From positions 186,001 through 250,000 of the forward strand of contig NKJG01000003.1 of the NCBI GenBank assembly GCA_002256395.1: a stretch of 64,000 nt of DNA, read 5' to 3'. This document shows positions 32,948 through 41,556 of this stretch, one piece after another. The first letter of the stretch is position 1, and each line of letters starts with the position of its first letter. Both the position numbers and the translations under genes were made by a program. A model generated the notes under the pieces. It searched no databases, was not told the origin of the DNA, and saw only the letters and a program-made list of their open reading frames with translations. This DNA comes from Bacteroidetes bacterium B1(2017) (lineage in GTDB: Bacteria > Bacteroidota > Bacteroidia > UKL13-3).

Positions 32948-34294
32948 TTATTTATTGATATCGAAGGTATTCATAAAGGCAGTTGTAAAATTGCCAGCTT
33001 TGAAATCTTCGTTTTGCATCAATTTCATTTGAAGAGGAATGGTTGTTTTTAAACCTGGTCCTTCAATAATAAATTCACCTAAAGCTCTTTCCATTTTAAT
33101 AATTGCTTCTTCACGAGTTTGTGCGGTAACAATCATTTTAGCAATCATACTATCATAATTACTAGGAATGGTGTAACCCGCATAAATGTGAGTATCTACA
33201 CGCACACCGTGTCCACCTGGCTTATGCAAATAATCTATTCTACCTGGAGTAGGACGGAAATTATTATACGGGTCTTCGGCATTAATACGTACTTCAATTG
33301 AGTGACGAGTAGGGTAGTAATTTCTACCACTAATAGGCACACCAGCTGCTATTAAAATTTGCTCTTTTACTAAGTCAAAATTAATTACTTCTTCTGTTAC
33401 TGGATGTTCCACTTGAATACGAGTATTCATTTCCATGAAATAGAAGTTACGGTGTTTGTCGACCAAGAATTCAATGGTTCCTAAACCTTCGTAACCAATG
33501 GCAGTAGCACCAGCAACGGCAGCTGCACCCATTTTCTCACGAAGCTCATCGGTCATAAATGGAGAAGGACTTTCTTCTACCAATTTTTGATGACGACGTT
33601 GAATAGAACAATCTCTTTCAGAAAGGTGGCAAACTTTTCCGTATTGATCACCTGCTAATTGAATTTCAATATGGCGTGGTTCTTCTACATATTTTTCCAT
33701 GTAGATACCATCGTTACCAAAGGCAGCAGCAGATTCTTGTTTGGCGCTATCCCAATTTTTTTCAAAATCTTCATCGGCCCAAATAATACGCATACCTCTA
33801 CCACCACCACCAGCAGTTGCTTTGATGATAACAGGATAACCTATGGTTTTGGCTAATTCAATTCCTTCTGCAGCACTAGCAATTAAACCATCAGAGCCAG
33901 GAACTACAGGAACACCTGCTTTTCTCATAGTATCTTTGGCGTTAGCTTTATCGCCCATTGAGTTAATCATTTCTGGGCTAGCACCAATAAATTTAATACC
34001 ATGGTCGCGGCACACTTGAGAGAATTTTGCATTCTCAGAAAGGAAACCATAACCAGGGTGAATGGCATCGGCATTTGTAATTTCTGCTGCAGCAATAATG
34101 CTTGGAATACTTAAATACGATTGAGCCGAAGGAGGAGGCCCAATACAAACGGCTTCATCGGCAAAACGAACATGAAGACTATCACGATCGGCAGTTGAAT
34201 AAACAGCTACCGTTTTGATGCCCATTTCGCGCGCGGTACGAATTACCCTTAGGGCAATTTCACCTCTATTGGCAATGAGTATTTTTTTGAACAT
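32948..34294 (-). CDS. accC: Acetyl-CoA carboxylase biotin carboxylase subunit
   Basis: This subunit carboxylates biotin on AccB using ATP and bicarbonate, the first half of malonyl-CoA formation. The 448-aa length is standard. The N-terminus [14 protein letters not shown], the ATP-grasp loop [12 protein letters not shown], the HIEIQLAGD segment and the [13 protein letters not shown] catalytic signature are all intact. It follows accB by 55 nt and is the last gene of the unit, ending at the terminator at 32895-32928. The carboxyltransferase genes are not in the window. Cytoplasmic. Confidence 0.97.
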   Translation of the reverse strand: MFKKILIANRGEIALRVIRTAREMGIKTVAVYSTADRDSLHVRFADEAVCIGPPPSAQSYLSIPSIIAAAEITNADAIHPGYGFLSENAKFSQVCRDHGIKFIGASPEMINSMGDKANAKDTMRKAGVPVVPGSDGLIASAAEGIELAKTIGYPVIIKATAGGGGRGMRIIWADEDFEKNWDSAKQESAAAFGNDGIYMEKYVEEPRHIEIQLAGDQYGKVCHLSERDCSIQRRHQKLVEESPSPFMTDELREKMGAAAVAGATAIGYEGLGTIEFLVDKHRNFYFMEMNTRIQVEHPVTEEVINFDLVKEQILIAAGVPISGRNYYPTRHSIEVRINAEDPYNNFRPTPGRIDYLHKPGGHGVRVDTHIYAGYTIPSNYDSMIAKMIVTAQTREEAIIKMERALGEFIIEGPGLKTTIPLQMKLMQNEDFKAGNFTTAFMNTFDINK

Positions 34295-34349
34295 AAAAAT
34301 TTTAGTTTAAAACCTGTTGAATAAAAAATGAACTCGCTTAAAAAGCAAA

Positions 34350-34838
34350 TTATTTAGGCTCAACCAAAAATAATGGTTGGTCGTATTCAATAGGAGAAGC
34401 ATTATCCACCAATATTTTCACGATTCTACCAGATACTTCTGCTTCAATTTCGTTGAATAATTTCATGGCTTCAACAATACAAAGAACTTGACCAGGCTTT
34501 ATCTCGTCGCCAATTTGAACAAAGGCAGGCTTATCTGGAGAAGATGATTTGTAATAAGTTCCAATCATTGGCGATTTAATGGTAATAAAGTTACCAGCTA
34601 CCGAATCTGTTTTAGTAGCAGAAGCTTCAATTTTTTCGGTTACAACAGGAGCGGCAACTGGTGCAGCAACATGATGAACCGGTGCTGGCGCGTAGGTAGG
34701 AGCAGATTGATGAACAACCATAGTTCTATCATCTTGTTTTTTGATGGCAATTTTAAAATCGCCACGCTCAACTTCTACTTCAGAAACACCTGCTTCTGAA
34801 ACCAACTTAATAAGTTCTTTTATTTCTTTTAATTCCAT
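34350..34838 (-). CDS. accB: Acetyl-CoA carboxylase biotin carboxyl carrier protein
   Basis: The 162-aa carrier has the usual three-part layout: an N-terminal helical domain (MELKEIKELIKLV), a flexible Ala/Pro/Val-rich linker (about 45-75) and a C-terminal biotinyl domain. The biotinylated Lys lies in CIVEAMKLFNEIEAE (EAMKL, about residue 124). It carries the carboxyl group between AccC and the transferase. A well-matched promoter lies in the 75-bp gap from fabH, so accBC can be transcribed apart from the upstream genes. Confidence 0.97.
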   Translation of the reverse strand: MELKEIKELIKLVSEAGVSEVEVERGDFKIAIKKQDDRTMVVHQSAPTYAPAPVHHVAAPVAAPVVTEKIEASATKTDSVAGNFITIKSPMIGTYYKSSSPDKPAFVQIGDEIKPGQVLCIVEAMKLFNEIEAEVSGRIVKILVDNASPIEYDQPLFLVEPK

Positions 34839-34860
34839 GGTATATACGTATTAACTGACT

Positions 34861-34890
34861 CAAATTTATCTAAAAAAATGAATTGACAAA
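34861..34890 (-). promoter_or_regulatory. Predicted promoter of accBC
   Basis: On the minus strand TTTG (34890-34887), an 18-nt spacer and TAAATTTG (34868-34861) match the Bacteroidota consensus exactly. The ATG of accB is 22 nt further on. It is one of the clearest promoters in the window and lies inside the otherwise contiguous plsX-fabH-accB cluster. Confidence 0.65.
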
Positions 34891-34913
34891 GGCTTTTAGT
34901 AAAAATCACAAAA

Positions 34914-35921
34914 TTACTTTACGGTGTTACCGTCGTAAGCCCATTTAAGATAGATTGCTCCCCAAGTAAAACCGCCACCAAAGGCTGCTAATACTAGATT
35001 GTCACCTTTCTTTAATTTGCTTTCCCATTCCCACAAGCAAAGTGGTAAAGTACCATTGGTTGTATTACCAAAATGGTCTATATTTATCATTACTTTTTCT
35101 TTGCTTAATCCCATCCTTTCGGCGGTTGCATCAATAATGCGCAAATTGGCTTGATGAGGTACCAGCCAAGAAATATCATCGGCAGTAAGATTGTTGCGGT
35201 CCATTATCTGGGCCGAAACATCTGCCATACCAGTAACGGCAAATTTAAACACACTTTTTCCATCTTGATACACGTAATGTTCACGTGCATTTATGGTTTC
35301 GTGTGTAGGTGGTTTTAAAGATCCACCGGCTTTTTGGTGCAAATAATGACGACCATTGCCATCCGATTTAAGCACCGAATCAATTACACCATTTCCTTCT
35401 TCATTTGGTTCAAGAAGTACCGCTCCTGCACCATCACCAAAGATGATACATGTGTTACGGTCGGTGTAATCTATAATAGACGACATTTTATCTGCGCCTA
35501 CAATTAAAACTTTCTTATATCTACCTGCCTCAATAAAGGTAGCTCCTGTTTGTAATGAAAAAAGGAAGCCAGAACAGGCCGCCATTAAATCATAGGCAAA
35601 AGCATTTTTAGCACCAATTTTATCAGCAAGAATACAGGCTGTAGAAGGAAATACCATATCGGGCGTTACGGTTGCCACGATAATTAAATCAATTTCTTCT
35701 GCAGTAATTCCACGTTTCTTCAGCAATCCATTAACCGCCTCAACTGCCATATCCGAAGTGGCCAAACCTGGCTCCTTTAAAATATGACGCTCATGAATAC
35801 CAGTTCGTGTTTTAATCCATTCATCGGATGTATCCACTAATAGTTCCAAATCTTTGTTGGTTAACAAATCTGGTGGAACGTAACCGTTTACGGCTGTAAT
35901 TGCTGCTGTAATTTTTGTCAT
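34914..35921 (-). CDS. fabH: 3-oxoacyl-ACP synthase III
   Basis: It condenses acetyl-CoA (or a branched acyl-CoA) with malonyl-ACP to start fatty-acid synthesis. The 335-aa protein shows the Cys nucleophile in MAACSGFLFSL, the His in VPHQANLRI and the Asn in DHFGNTTNGT, a complete Cys-His-Asn triad. TKITAAITAVNGYVP at the N-terminus and the DTSDEWIKTRTGI motif are standard. Its ATG overlaps the plsX stop by one base, so translation is coupled. The E1 fusion at 16333 could supply branched-chain primers (inference). Confidence 0.97.
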   Translation of the reverse strand: MTKITAAITAVNGYVPPDLLTNKDLELLVDTSDEWIKTRTGIHERHILKEPGLATSDMAVEAVNGLLKKRGITAEEIDLIIVATVTPDMVFPSTACILADKIGAKNAFAYDLMAACSGFLFSLQTGATFIEAGRYKKVLIVGADKMSSIIDYTDRNTCIIFGDGAGAVLLEPNEEGNGVIDSVLKSDGNGRHYLHQKAGGSLKPPTHETINAREHYVYQDGKSVFKFAVTGMADVSAQIMDRNNLTADDISWLVPHQANLRIIDATAERMGLSKEKVMINIDHFGNTTNGTLPLCLWEWESKLKKGDNLVLAAFGGGFTWGAIYLKWAYDGNTVK

Positions 35922-36880
35922 TATTGTGAGGGAGGAACTAGGTTTTGGAATGCGTCGTGAATAATATTTACGAGCTTAGAATCTACAACATCACGGGCAG
36001 ACAGAATCATGTTTTTAAAGGCTTTTGCATTTGAAATACCATGGCCAATAATTACAGGTGCATTTACACCCAAAATTGGCGTACCTCCAAAGTTTTCGTA
36101 GTTAAAACTTTCTAGGTAATCGTCTTGGATTCCACGTTTTCTAAGCACAAAATACATCGATTCTAATGCTTTTAAAACAACATTGCCTGTAAAGCCTTCG
36201 CAAACAATTACATCTACTTTATCAGAGATAATGTCTCTACCTTCAACATTACCAATAAAATGGAACTGATTAGTATCCTCCATAATATGGTGTGCCGAAA
36301 TAGTAACTAGGTTCCCTTTTTCTTTTTCTTCACCGATACTTAATAAACCAACTTTTGGGTCGGGCATTTTGTAAACGTGTTTTAAAAGTAGCGAACCTAA
36401 AATACCAAACTGGTAAAGAACATCGGGCTTACAATCTGCATTGGCTCCAACATCTAATATTAACCCAACACCGCCTTTGGCCTTTGGAACCATAGCCGTA
36501 ATACAAGGTCTAATTACACCTTCAATTGGTTTCACAGAGAACATGGCTCCAACGAGCATGGCACCTGTATTCCCAGCACTCACAAAAGCATCAATCTTTT
36601 TATGAGCCAAAAGTCCAAACCCTACAGAAATACTAGAGTCTTTCTTTTGAGAGATAGCTTTGGTAGGGTGTTCGCCCATTCCAATTACCTCAGTGGTATG
36701 TACAATTTCAAAATCATCAATATTTGCACCCTCGTTTGTAAGGTGGTGCAAGGCTTGATCTTTATCGCCAATAAGCACGATTTTAGCAGTTCCAGCTAAT
36801 TCTTTCTGGGCAATAATTGCACCAGCAATAGCTTCCTTCGGGGCAAAATCGCCCCCCATGATATCAAAACCAATTTTCAT
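35921..36880 (-). CDS. plsX: Phosphate acyltransferase PlsX
   Basis: PlsX makes acyl-phosphate from acyl-ACP for phospholipid synthesis. The 319-aa protein begins with MKIGFDIMGGDFAPKEAI, the family signature, and contains SAGNTGAMLVGAMF, LGLILDVGAN-like (GLILDVGANADCKP) and CEGFTGNVVLKA-type segments. It lies 32 nt after rpmF and overlaps fabH by one base. Peripheral membrane or cytoplasmic. Confidence 0.96.
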   Translation of the reverse strand: MKIGFDIMGGDFAPKEAIAGAIIAQKELAGTAKIVLIGDKDQALHHLTNEGANIDDFEIVHTTEVIGMGEHPTKAISQKKDSSISVGFGLLAHKKIDAFVSAGNTGAMLVGAMFSVKPIEGVIRPCITAMVPKAKGGVGLILDVGANADCKPDVLYQFGILGSLLLKHVYKMPDPKVGLLSIGEEKEKGNLVTISAHHIMEDTNQFHFIGNVEGRDIISDKVDVIVCEGFTGNVVLKALESMYFVLRKRGIQDDYLESFNYENFGGTPILGVNAPVIIGHGISNAKAFKNMILSARDVVDSKLVNIIHDAFQNLVPPSQ

Positions 36881-36912
36881 GTGAGTGGAGTTTCAGCGGA
36901 AGTGAGCAGCTT

Positions 36913-37098
36913 TTAGATATCTTTTTGCATGTCAGGGAACGCTAATTTTCCCTTGTAGTAGCCACTAGCTGTAACGCGGTGACGCAAGTGAGTTTCGCCA
37001 GAGGTAATATCTACTGAAGTAGTAGGGTTAGCTCCTTTGTAATGTGTTCTGCGCTTATCGCGTCTTGAATTTGAGATTTTACGTTTTGGATTAGGCAT
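36913..37098 (-). CDS. rpmF: Ribosomal protein L32, cysteine-free form
   Basis: The 61-aa basic protein begins [19 protein letters not shown], diagnostic for L32, and keeps the GETHLRHRV and GYYKGK elements. The four Cys of the zinc-ribbon form of L32 are absent (the corresponding places hold Asp, Ser, Thr and Ser by eye), so this copy should not bind zinc. Loss of some or all of these Cys is familiar in Bacteroidota. It is between DUF177 (24-nt gap) and plsX, the usual arrangement. Confidence 0.95.
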   Translation of the reverse strand: MPNPKRKISNSRRDKRRTHYKGANPTTSVDITSGETHLRHRVTASGYYKGKLAFPDMQKDI

Positions 37099-37122
37099 TT
37101 TATATGTCTCCTTTATTAATTT

Positions 37123-37680
37123 TTAGTTTAGCAAATCTTTTAATTTGTTCCAACGTGGATCGTTTTCATCATCATCATCTCCGTCCTCACCATTATCCTC
37201 GTCTTCATCTTCATCCATTTCAACATAGGCTAAGCGCTTTAAAACCTCTTGGTTACAAGGTTTTGGCTCAGACAACCCTTCACAATTCTTTTTGGCCGGA
37301 AGCGCTAATAACAAGCTTTCGTACAAATATTGCTTCAGGTCGAACTCTATTTCTGTGCGCGCAATGTAAATAATCTCACTATCGTCGAAATTATTCGCTT
37401 CACTAAGTTTAATGAGTAAGCCAAATTTTTGTTTAATTGGCAAATCAATATCCTCTGCACAGGTGTCGCAAACTAACCTACATGTGCCCTTAAAGTCGAA
37501 CTTTAAATCATACATATGTTCTGATTTAGTTAACTTTAAGTCCACTTCAACGGCACAATGCTCAACCGGCGAGTAGTCAAAACCGGCTAAAAATTGATCG
37601 TCTAATGTAAAATCAAATTCATTTAGCCCTGTAACAAGCTTATTGAATTCAATTAGGTATGCTTTCGACCTAGTTCCCAT
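37123..37680 (-). CDS. DUF177 (YceD-like) protein
   Basis: This family is encoded next to rpmF across bacteria and is implicated in 23S rRNA accumulation or ribosome biogenesis. A Cys pair in CRLVCDTCAEDIDLPI is the core motif and a second Cys lies later (KKNCEGL). The C-terminus is very acidic (about 160-180, runs of Asp and Glu), followed by DPRWNKLKDLL, the family's terminal motif. The frame is open to a TTG at 37695, but I choose ATG 37678-37680, because the predicted -7 element at 37693-37700 overlaps the upstream TTG. Confidence 0.9.
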   Translation of the reverse strand: MGTRSKAYLIEFNKLVTGLNEFDFTLDDQFLAGFDYSPVEHCAVEVDLKLTKSEHMYDLKFDFKGTCRLVCDTCAEDIDLPIKQKFGLLIKLSEANNFDDSEIIYIARTEIEFDLKQYLYESLLLALPAKKNCEGLSEPKPCNQEVLKRLAYVEMDEDEDEDNGEDGDDDDENDPRWNKLKDLLN

Positions 37681-37692
37681 GATTATAGCTCG

Positions 37693-37723
37693 CAAAGATA
37701 TGGTTTGGTGATAAAAATCTCAA
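37693..37723 (-). promoter_or_regulatory. Predicted promoter of the DUF177-rpmF-plsX-fabH operon
   Basis: On the minus strand TTG (37723-37721), a 20-nt spacer and TATCTTTG (37700-37693) match the Bacteroidota promoter consensus. The chosen ATG is 12 nt downstream, so the leader is only a few nucleotides long. Confidence 0.6.
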
Positions 37724-37813
37724 TTTTTTTTGAAAATCTCCTGAAAATCAATTCACTAAATTGAGAATGACAATATGATTTGTAAAAATTGGCTTTTGAT
37801 AGGTCCCTATTTT

Positions 37814-38881
37814 TTAAAAATCAATTCTAAAACGCTCCCTTTTTCCAGGATTCATTGGTAGCGGATTTTGGTTTATTTCGGCAATATTGTTGCGCATAGC
37901 CCAAATATCTATTGCCAAAAACAGCGCATTTCTCATGGATTGCTCACTGGCTTCATTTTTTCCGGCCAAATTATAAGCCGTGCCATGGTCGGGCGAGGTT
38001 CTCACAAATGGCAATCCGGCTGTAAAGTTTACTCCAGAATCAAAGGCGGCGTATTTAAATGGTACCAAACCTTGATCGTGGTACATGGCTAAAATGCCAT
38101 CAAAGTTCTTGTATTGGTTCGAACCAAAAAAGCCATCTGCAGGGTATGGTCCAAAAACTAAAACCTGATTATCATTTTTAGCCTTATCCACCGCTGGAAT
38201 AATAATTTCTTTTTCTTCCTGCCCTAAAAGTCCATTGTCGCCGGCATGTGGGTTCAGGCCTAAAACCGCAATCCTTGGTTTTACAATGCCAAAATCCTTT
38301 TTAAGGGAAGTATTTAATAAGTTAATTTTCTTTTGAATTCCTTCAATACTCAATGCCCCTGCCACGTCTTTTACAGGAATATGCCCAGTAACAAGTGCCA
38401 TTTTTAACTCATCGGAGGTTAAAACCATTAAATGGTCTGTTCCTGCTTGTTGAGCCAAATATTCGGTATGGCCTTTAAATGGAAAGGTGGCTGTATTAAC
38501 AGTATTTTTGTTTAAAGGAGCGGTTACAATTGCCTGAATATGGCCTGCAACGGCGTCTTTGGTGGCAGCTTCTAAAGATTTTAAGGCGTATTTGCCAGCC
38601 AATTCAGTTGCCTCGCCTGGCTTTATTTCTGTTTCTTCTTCCCAACAAACCAAAATATTTGAGCGCTTGTGGTTAATCTGATCCAAGCTCTTAATAATAT
38701 TTAAGTTGAAATCGTGGAAGCCTAATGCCTTTTTCCAATAGGAAATAACTTTTGGTGAGCCATAAACAACCGGCACACAATAGTCGTTAATTCTATTATC
38801 AAGCAATGACTTAATAATTACTTCTGTGGCAATACTATTCATATCGCCCATGGTAATACCTATAATTGGTAATTTACTCAT
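37814..38881 (-). CDS. pdxA: 4-hydroxythreonine-4-phosphate dehydrogenase
   Basis: PdxA oxidises 4-phosphohydroxy-L-threonine in the DXP-dependent pyridoxal-phosphate pathway. The 355-aa protein has the PIIGITMGDMNSI N-terminus, the metal-site segment FKGHTEYLAQ, GLNPHAGDNG, and the C-terminal ligand block AMYHDQGLVPFKY with RTSPDHGTAY. It lies 5 nt downstream of the aminopeptidase gene and so is probably in its operon; the next gene (DUF177) has its own promoter. Confidence 0.95.
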   Translation of the reverse strand: MSKLPIIGITMGDMNSIATEVIIKSLLDNRINDYCVPVVYGSPKVISYWKKALGFHDFNLNIIKSLDQINHKRSNILVCWEEETEIKPGEATELAGKYALKSLEAATKDAVAGHIQAIVTAPLNKNTVNTATFPFKGHTEYLAQQAGTDHLMVLTSDELKMALVTGHIPVKDVAGALSIEGIQKKINLLNTSLKKDFGIVKPRIAVLGLNPHAGDNGLLGQEEKEIIIPAVDKAKNDNQVLVFGPYPADGFFGSNQYKNFDGILAMYHDQGLVPFKYAAFDSGVNFTAGLPFVRTSPDHGTAYNLAGKNEASEQSMRNALFLAIDIWAMRNNIAEINQNPLPMNPGKRERFRIDF

Positions 38882-38886
38882 TTTTC

Positions 38887-40320
38887 TTATTTGCTCAATT
38901 GTTTAACAAATTCAACTAGTAACCTTACACCCACTCCAGTGCCTTGTTTTCCTCTGTAGCTATCGGCTGAGTTTAGGTATGCCGGACCAGCAATATCAAA
39001 ATGCATCCATGGGTAATTGGTATATTTTTCAAGAAATTTCCCAGCTGTAATAGCGCCTCCAACAGGTCCTCCAATATTTTTCATATCGGCTAGGTCACTT
39101 TTAATTAGGTTCGCATAATCGTCCCAAAACGGAAACTCAACCAAACGCTCATGAACTAAATTACCGCATTCTTTTAAGTGAGCTTTAGTTTTTTCATCGG
39201 CTGTACCCATGCAAACAGTTCCAAAAGAACCAATGGCTGCAGCAGCTGCTCCTGTAAGAGTTGCAAAGTCAAGTACCAATTGTGGGTCGTATTTTTTAGC
39301 ATAGGCAAGTGCATCACCTAATAGCATTCTACCTTCGGCATCTGTGTTTAACACTTCCACGGTTTGACCATCATACATGGTAACTACATCGCCTGGTGTG
39401 TAAGCATTTTCGCCTGGTCTATTATCTGTAGCGGGTACTAATGCAATAACATGGTAAGGCAAATTTAATTTAGCAATGGCACAAATAGCACTCGAAACAG
39501 CGGCTCCACCTGCCATATCGCATTTCATGGTGTCCATTGAATTTGGAGTTGGCTTTAGGCTCAAACCGCCCGTATCATAAACTACACCTTTACCTACCAA
39601 AACCAAAGGCTTTTTGTTTTTGGCATTTTTAGGTTTGTGCTCCATAATGGTAAAGGTTGGCGGTATAATACTTCCTTTATTTACGGCCAAAAGTCCACCC
39701 ATTTTAAGGGCTTCTATTTGTTTTTTATTTAGCACTTCACATTTTAAACCAGCTGCTACTGCCATCGCTTTCATTTCTTTGGCAAAAACAACCGCATCTA
39801 AATACGATTGAGGCTCGTTAACCCAAGTTCTTGCTTGGTAAACGGCATCCACTACTATTTGTAACTCTGAAAGGGTGTTTTTGGTTTTTGCATCTGTTGC
39901 TAAGCCAATTTTTTCTAAGCTATTGGCTTTCTTTTTACCCGATTTATATTTTAAGAATTGGTAATTACTCAAGGCAATACCTTCTGCCACTGCCAGTAAT
40001 TGAGTATTGGCCGAACCTAAAAAGACACTTGTATATAAATGTGCGTTAAGTGCTACACAAATTTTGGCTCCTAATTGGCGGTAATTTTCTAATTGAGTTG
40101 CCTCAGGTTTTTTTGCCCACTCATCGGTGTATTGCACAAATACGAGGCTGTTTAAGCGATTAATTAAAATATACTCGTCGCCCGCAGCTTGTTTTTTAGT
40201 AAGGTAAGCAAGTTCTTCTTTGCTAAATCCAAGGCTTGCAGCCTTGTCTTTTTTAGTTAGTAGGAAAAGTTGTGATTGATCTTTAGAAACTTTTGCCTGA
40301 GAGTGAATCTGAATGTTCAT
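38887..40320 (-). CDS. M17 leucyl aminopeptidase family protein
   Basis: The 477-aa protein carries the M17 catalytic C-domain: VGKGVVYDTGGLSLKP and KCDMAGGAAV (zinc ligands and catalytic Lys region) and the NTDAEGRMLLGDAL signature, with the catalytic Arg and Asp/Glu ligands present. The N-terminal ~150 residues are the variable macro-like domain. It is expected to form a cytoplasmic hexamer that removes N-terminal residues from peptides. It begins after a terminator for the preceding gene and is 5 nt upstream of pdxA. Confidence 0.93.
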   Translation of the reverse strand: MNIQIHSQAKVSKDQSQLFLLTKKDKAASLGFSKEELAYLTKKQAAGDEYILINRLNSLVFVQYTDEWAKKPEATQLENYRQLGAKICVALNAHLYTSVFLGSANTQLLAVAEGIALSNYQFLKYKSGKKKANSLEKIGLATDAKTKNTLSELQIVVDAVYQARTWVNEPQSYLDAVVFAKEMKAMAVAAGLKCEVLNKKQIEALKMGGLLAVNKGSIIPPTFTIMEHKPKNAKNKKPLVLVGKGVVYDTGGLSLKPTPNSMDTMKCDMAGGAAVSSAICAIAKLNLPYHVIALVPATDNRPGENAYTPGDVVTMYDGQTVEVLNTDAEGRMLLGDALAYAKKYDPQLVLDFATLTGAAAAAIGSFGTVCMGTADEKTKAHLKECGNLVHERLVEFPFWDDYANLIKSDLADMKNIGGPVGGAITAGKFLEKYTNYPWMHFDIAGPAYLNSADSYRGKQGTGVGVRLLVEFVKQLSK

Positions 40321-40363
40321 GCGGCAATATTAAGGTTTTAATTCTCAATTTCAATTTCAAAGA

Positions 40364-40391
40364 AAAGGCCCGCCAAATTTGACGAGCCTTT
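40364..40391 (-). terminator. Terminator after the small Cys-rich exported protein gene
   Basis: On the minus-strand transcript the arms (14 nt each) pair fully when two G-U pairs are allowed, and the hairpin is followed by TTTTCTTT. On the plus strand the same two positions are mismatches, so it acts for the minus-strand gene ending at 40410. Confidence 0.75.
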
Positions 40392-40409
40392 ATAAATAAA
40401 AGTGTTTAA

Positions 40410-40670
40410 TTACTTTTTGCCTTTCTTGGCAGGGGCTTTTTTTTCTTCTGCTTTTATAGCATCTGCTTTGCAGCTTTTGCATGGCTCGTAGCCTTGTTTT
40501 TTTGCCTCAGCCAATTCTAATCCTTTTTTGCCCGTTTTAACAATATCACAGTTTTTTGCATGATATTTTTTGCCTGATTCGGTTACGTAAACGGTTTGAG
40601 CCGAGCTTCTGCTAATGTTTGCCAAAAATAAAAAGGCCATTAAGCAGGCAATGCGAATAAAGTTTTTCAT
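40410..40670 (-). CDS. Small exported protein with Cys/His metal-site motif (86 aa)
   Basis: A signal peptide (MKNFIRIACLMAFLFLANISRSSAQ) precedes a compact ~45-residue domain with YHAKNCDIV, LAEAKKQGYEPCKSC and then a Lys/Ala/Glu-rich basic tail. The pattern YHx3C ... A(K)xxGY-x-PCxxC resembles the small domain found in Ada-like metal-binding and surface proteins and could bind zinc through Cys and His. Exported by prediction; specific role unknown. Its own terminator follows, so it is a single-gene unit. Confidence 0.75.
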   Translation of the reverse strand: MKNFIRIACLMAFLFLANISRSSAQTVYVTESGKKYHAKNCDIVKTGKKGLELAEAKKQGYEPCKSCKADAIKAEEKKAPAKKGKK

Positions 40671-40779
40671 TTGTTTTTTGAATTTGTTGGCGCTAAATTA
40701 AAAAATGTTTACTGCTTAAATCAAATTTTTAATTTCTTAGTATTTTCTAAATTCAATCAAATACCTTCTATTTGCAAGT

Positions 40780-41556
40780 ATGACACAGGCGGTAAGGGCG
40801 AAGAAACATTTAGGGCAACATTTTTTAAAAGACCAAAACATAGCTGGAGCTATTGTTAGTGCTTTGGTAGAAGCATACCAAACAGGTGCTGTGCTAGAAG
40901 TTGGGCCAGGTATGGGTGTTTTAACAAAATACTTATTAGAGCAAAACAGTCTTACCACATGGGCCGCCGAAGTGGATTCTGAATCTATAACGTATTTACA
41001 TGCTAGCTACCCGCATCTAAGTGAGCGTTTGCTGAACCAAAGTTTTTTAGAGATTAATTTAAGTGAGAAGTTTACCACAGGTATCGCTGTGATAGGAAAT
41101 TTCCCTTACAATATTTCTTCTCAAATTATTTTTCATATTTTAGATCATAGAGATGCTGTTCCTGTAATGGTAGGGATGTTTCAGAAGGAGGTAGCAGAGC
41201 GCATAGGCGCAAAGAATGGAGGTAAAGAGTATGGAATTATTTCTGTTATAACCCAAGCCTTTTATGATGTAGAGTATTTATTTACCGTTCATGAACATGT
41301 GTTTGATCCTCCTCCAAAAGTAAAATCAGGAGTTATTCGAATGGTGCGGAGAAAAGATGAGCTTGGTTGCGAGGAAGCATTATTTAGGAAAGTAATCAAA
41401 ACTGCTTTTAATCAAAGACGTAAGAAACTTAGAAATGCCATCTCGGTTTTTGGATTAAGTGATGAAAAACTGGGTGAGTTCGCAACCAAAAGGGCCGAAG
41501 AGCTAAGTGTTGCCGATTTTGTTGCCTTAACTAATTTAATAGCTGCTCGTGAATAA
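40780..41556 (+). CDS. rsmA: 16S rRNA (adenine-1518/1519-N6)-dimethyltransferase
   Basis: The enzyme dimethylates two adjacent adenines in the 3' hairpin of 16S rRNA late in 30S assembly. The 258-aa protein has AKKHLGQHFLKD, the SAM-binding loop EVGPGMGVLT, and the catalytic motif IGNFPYNISSQI (NFPY). The FDPPPKVKSGVIRM and FNQRRKKLRN segments confirm KsgA/RsmA. It overlaps mgtE by one base (TAATG). Confidence 0.96.
   Translation: MTQAVRAKKHLGQHFLKDQNIAGAIVSALVEAYQTGAVLEVGPGMGVLTKYLLEQNSLTTWAAEVDSESITYLHASYPHLSERLLNQSFLEINLSEKFTTGIAVIGNFPYNISSQIIFHILDHRDAVPVMVGMFQKEVAERIGAKNGGKEYGIISVITQAFYDVEYLFTVHEHVFDPPPKVKSGVIRMVRRKDELGCEEALFRKVIKTAFNQRRKKLRNAISVFGLSDEKLGEFATKRAEELSVADFVALTNLIAARE

Noticed and set aside
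37681..37695. TTG start for the DUF177 gene
   Set aside because: The TTG overlaps the predicted -7 element, and the downstream ATG gives the expected N-terminus.
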